Shown here in pieces: positions 42,862 through 45,516 of a stretch of DNA of 45,516 nucleotides. The stretch is from Phycisphaerae bacterium (GTDB taxonomy: Bacteria > Planctomycetota > Phycisphaerae > UBA1845), in assembly GCA_029260215.1 (NCBI GenBank), contig JAJDDQ010000077.1, forward strand, positions 1-45,516. Direction: 5' to 3'. Below the pieces are notes generated by a model. That model searched no databases, was not told where the DNA came from, and was given only the letters and a program-made list of their open reading frames with translations. Numbering within the stretch: position 1 is the first letter of the stretch; the number at the start of each line of letters is the position of its first letter. The position numbers and the translations under genes were made by a program.

Positions 42862-43542
42862 ATGGACTGCTCCAATTGCGCAGCACCCCTGCCCGCCAAG
42901 TCAAATCTGTGTGCCTTCTGCGGGACGCTCAACGATACCGACCTCCGCGCCATCGAGGTGCGCGGAGACGTCGGCCCCACAACCGAGCGCGTCTGCCCGC
43001 GATGCAACGAACAGCTTCACTCGATCACACTGAACGTGGGTACCCCCCTGGTCGTCGAACGCTGCACGAAATGTCTGGGGATCTTTTTCGACCCCGGCGA
43101 ACTGGAAACGCTTATCGAAGCCGGCGTCTCCCACGTCATGCACATCGATTTCAACAGGATGGCTACCCTGTCCGAGGAGGAGGGACCAGCCGACATCCCG
43201 CTGGTGACCTATGTCAAATGTCCGCAGTGCCAAAAGACCATGAACCGCGAAGCCTACGGCGCACGTTCCGGCGTGATCGTCGACGTTTGCAGAGCCGACG
43301 GCGTCTGGCTCGACGGAAGCGAACTTGGTCGCATCCTCAAATGGGTCAAAGCCGGCGGACAAATCTACGCGGACAAGCGCCTGCACGAACGCAAACGCAG
43401 CGAAGAACGAAAAAAGAAGAATCTAGCCAAGCAGGCAAAAATGGAATCCACCTCCGGCGGCCTCTATGTCGGCGACGTTCATCGGCCTAGCGGCGACCTG
43501 CTCTGGGACATCCTGAGCGCCGTAGCGCGACTGATTCGATAA
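42862..43542 (+). CDS. Zinc-ribbon protein with two zf-TFIIB-like domains
   Basis: 226 residues. An N-terminal zinc ribbon has Cys3, Cys6, Cys17 and Cys20. The first zf-TFIIB domain has Cys45, Cys48, Cys68 and Cys71 with CTKCLGIFFDPGELE; the second has Cys120, Cys123 and Cys143 but Asp146 where the fourth Cys is expected (VCRADGVWLDGSEL). A Lys/Arg-rich stretch follows near residues 174-194. These domains bind zinc; their role in bacteria is poorly known. Start is ATG 42862: the frame opens upstream at 42826, inside the promoter, and the zinc site begins at residue 3. Confidence 0.85.
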   Translation: MDCSNCAAPLPAKSNLCAFCGTLNDTDLRAIEVRGDVGPTTERVCPRCNEQLHSITLNVGTPLVVERCTKCLGIFFDPGELETLIEAGVSHVMHIDFNRMATLSEEEGPADIPLVTYVKCPQCQKTMNREAYGARSGVIVDVCRADGVWLDGSELGRILKWVKAGGQIYADKRLHERKRSEERKKKNLAKQAKMESTSGGLYVGDVHRPSGDLLWDILSAVARLIR

Positions 43543-43651
43543 AACAGTTTCCGGTTTGCGCGTTTCCACCGAATTCGCCCGTTCCCGGCAACGAGAATCA
43601 CCTTCGAAAACATCATCGTACAACGCAGAACCTAAGCCCGTCGCCCTTGCG

Positions 43652-45010
43652 CTATTCACCAATTGCGACGATGTGGCTTTTCGTGCGGAAGAAAATGTTG
43701 CCTTCGGAGATGGCTGGCGTGGCCATGCAGATTTCGTTCATGCTGTTCTGGGCGAGTCGTTCGAATTCGACTCCGACCTTGAGAACATGCACATCTCCCT
43801 CTTCGCTCGTGAAGTAGATTTTACCGTCGCCCGCGACCGGTGACGCTGTGAATCCAACGCCGCTGTCGAGGCGATGTTTGTAGAAGTGTTTTCCGGTCCG
43901 TGCGTTTGTACATGACATCACTCCATTGTTGCGGCACCCGTATAGGAAATTTCCGTAAACGAGTGGGGTTTGCATGTAATTTCGTACGTCGGTCAAGACG
44001 TAGGCGATATGTTTATTGGCGGTTTCGTCCGGACCAAGTGTGATATCTCCCTTAGCTGTCGCTTTGATGGCATAAATTGGAGACTGTGCGCCATGAGCGT
44101 TGGCAATAAAAAACATCCCTTGACCGAAGATGGGCGTTGGCACGGGAACGTCTCCGCCGCCCTGCATCTTCCAAAGCTCTTTTCCGGTATCGAGATCGTA
44201 TCCGCCGATGTGCTTGTACCCATTCGTGACAATCTGAGCCGGTCCCGGACCGGTGTAGATTCCCGGTGTGTGCCAGCCAGGATAGAGGGGACGATTCGTC
44301 TTCCAGATTTCCGAGCCGTCTGTGACGTCGTAGGCGGCGACAAAGGAAACGTTTCTGGCTGAGCATACGACGTAGAGTCGCCCGTCATGAATGACGGGTG
44401 AACTCGCGAATCCCCACTCCAGCCCGCGTGCGTCTGCAGGGCCTGCGTCGAAACGACCGAGATCCTTCTTCCACAGCAACTTGCCATCCATGTCGAAGCA
44501 GTACAGGCCTTGCGATCCAAAGAACGCAACGACATGTTTACCGTCGGTCGCGGGTGAGCAATTCGCGTGCGAAGCCTTCACATGCCGCTTGATCTTGGGA
44601 ACGCCGGTGTAGGCTGTTCGTTCCCAGATTATTTTGCCGGTTTTCTTGTTCAGGCAGTAAACATTGTACTGGTGATCAACGTTCTCAGGATGGTCGGGAC
44701 TTTCGCCGTAAAGACCAACCTTCAAGTAAGGGTCTCCCGCGGAGCTGATGGCGGACGTCACGAATATGCACTCACCCCAAACGACGGGGGAGGAATGTCC
44801 CAGCCCGGGAATGGGCGTCCTCCATCTCACGTTCTTGCCGGTCTCCACGCTCCATTCGGTTGGAAGCACATACCCGTTGGCGACGCCGCTGGCGAATGGG
44901 CCCCGAAACGAAGGCCAATTGACGCTGGGCACCTCGTCAGCACACGCGACCACTGCAGTGCTCGCGGCAAGCATGAGGTGGATTCCGAATTTCCAAGAGC
45001 GAGGCTCCAT
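43652..45010 (-). CDS. Exported PQQ-like beta-propeller repeat protein
   Basis: 452 residues from ATG 45010, with AGGGAGA eight bases upstream. A signal peptide (HLMLAASTAVVACA) precedes NWPSFRGPFASG, a hallmark opening of planctomycete PQQ-repeat proteins. Several blades follow with the Trp-containing motif, for example LNKKTGKIIWERTAY, FDMDGKLLWKKDL, TDGSEIWKTNRP and LDTGKELWKMQGG. Such propellers either bind PQQ as dehydrogenases or act as scaffolds like BamB; no catalytic residues are clear, so the latter or an unknown role is possible. It converges with the zinc-ribbon gene. Confidence 0.9.
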   Translation of the reverse strand: MEPRSWKFGIHLMLAASTAVVACADEVPSVNWPSFRGPFASGVANGYVLPTEWSVETGKNVRWRTPIPGLGHSSPVVWGECIFVTSAISSAGDPYLKVGLYGESPDHPENVDHQYNVYCLNKKTGKIIWERTAYTGVPKIKRHVKASHANCSPATDGKHVVAFFGSQGLYCFDMDGKLLWKKDLGRFDAGPADARGLEWGFASSPVIHDGRLYVVCSARNVSFVAAYDVTDGSEIWKTNRPLYPGWHTPGIYTGPGPAQIVTNGYKHIGGYDLDTGKELWKMQGGGDVPVPTPIFGQGMFFIANAHGAQSPIYAIKATAKGDITLGPDETANKHIAYVLTDVRNYMQTPLVYGNFLYGCRNNGVMSCTNARTGKHFYKHRLDSGVGFTASPVAGDGKIYFTSEEGDVHVLKVGVEFERLAQNSMNEICMATPAISEGNIFFRTKSHIVAIGE

Positions 45011-45165
45011 CTGTAGATTCTCCCTGGGCCTTCGTGCGAGTGTTCGAATGTACTGGTTCAACGTGAGCTGGACAATCCGTCTTTTGCGTTGAGCAGCCCG
45101 AAGAGTGCGGCCATTTTTTGTGGCGTGGCTTGGTCGGTCCCGTAAGGGCCGGTGCGTGTGAGCGT

Positions 45166-45239
45166 GGCTTGCCGATTGGCGGACACTACGATGTCAGAGG
45201 GCGTTCTATGTGGCAGCAGCGTCCGCTAAACGGCAAGCC
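45166..45239. repeat. 74-bp imperfect palindrome
   Basis: The 21-nt arms 45166-45186 and 45219-45239 pair through GGCTTGCCG/CGGCAAGCC and GCGGAC/GTCCGC with a small internal loop; the 32-nt centre is unpaired. It could be a short mobile repeat or a long hairpin. Confidence 0.65.
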
Positions 45240-45357
45240 GCTGTCGGCTCGTATTCCGTAGTGGGGCTTGGGTGCTTTTCCGGGAGGTTTCACCTGCCGC
45301 ACCAACCCGATGCCAAGGAAGTCTCAAGAGACAAATCCTCCGATGCCACCATGTAAG

Positions 45358-45385
45358 GCCACACCCTTCGCGCACAGGGTGTGGC
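45358..45385. repeat. 9-bp hairpin, REP-like or weak terminator
   Basis: GCCACACCC and GGGTGTGGC around a 10-nt loop, followed by TATTTCCTTC. T-run is poor, so a terminator role is doubtful. Confidence 0.4.
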
Positions 45386-45497
45386 TATTTCCTTCGGCGC
45401 TGTGGAATAATTCGCGCCTCACTTTACTTGCGCAGGGCGCGGGGGGCTGTCAGAATTCCGGGCGTGTTACGATCTTTTATTCAATCGGGAGATAGTC

Positions 45498-45516
45498 ATG
45501 GACAGGGAAGTTTTGC
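45498..45516 (+). CDS. Start of an unidentified gene (cut by window edge)
   Basis: ATG 45498 follows CGGGAGA by six bases; the first codons read Met-Asp-Arg-Glu-Val-Leu. Too short to identify. Confidence 0.5.

Larger units (their letters stand above)
45011..45497. other. Gene-poor region before the right-edge gene
   Basis: About 490 bp without a credible gene. It contains a large imperfect palindrome (45166-45239) and a 9-bp hairpin (45358-45385). A short open frame at 45268-45495 reads through the second hairpin and has no family-like sequence. Confidence 0.6.

Noticed and set aside
45166-45239. Integron attC site
   Set aside because: The arms lack the conserved GTTRRRY/RYYYAAC core bases and there is no integrase or cassette array.

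Overview
The window looks like a chromosomal segment of a planctomycete-type bacterium, probably of the Phycisphaerae or a related uncultured lineage. This is inferred from gene content, GC-rich codon use and repeat content; there is no rRNA to confirm it. The pointers are an ECF-type sigma factor next to a transmembrane Ser/Thr kinase, a PQQ-repeat exported protein opening with a Trp-Pro-Ser-Phe-Arg-Gly motif, a SulP/carbonic-anhydrase pair, an OprO/P-like porin, and many short intergenic palindromic repeats. No rRNA, tRNA, CRISPR array or prophage was seen.

Left part (1-9.4 kb): the window opens in the 3' end of a likely transposase gene. A minus-strand kinase gene, open to the window edge, runs into it; its sigma-factor partner lies just upstream. 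Then come a divergent ABC-F ATPase, rmuC, a lipoprotein carrying a GspG-like pseudopilin domain, and mutS.

Middle (9.6-25.9 kb): an RND efflux pair followed by an APC permease; a two-gene NtrC-type two-component system; a minus-strand cluster rny-ymdB-gpmI (RNA turnover, 2',3'-cAMP-type phosphodiesterase, glycolysis); a small frameshifted gene; and a DsbD-like thiol:disulfide interchange protein.

Right part (26.2-45.5 kb): an OprO/P porin converging on a SulP transporter/beta-carbonic anhydrase operon; a small Cys-rich exported protein; a B12-binding radical SAM enzyme; a BtrH-like protein with a long leader; a membrane-tethered SRPBCC protein with a strong terminator; a GT39-like glycosyltransferase; an exported hypothetical protein beside a MITE-like element; purF-purM; a membrane protein with three VanZ-like modules; a zinc-ribbon protein; a PQQ-repeat protein; and the first codons of another gene at the right edge.

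Most of the window is conserved housekeeping. The unusual material is a dispersed intergenic repeat family (five copies, one with perfect 11-bp terminal inverted repeats), several other palindromic repeats, promoter/start geometries that predict leaderless mRNAs, and enzymes with altered motif residues (YmdB Asn to Asp, PurF with an extra CxxC, BtrH-like without the expected His, zf-TFIIB with CxxD). I did not find a convincing new multi-gene system.
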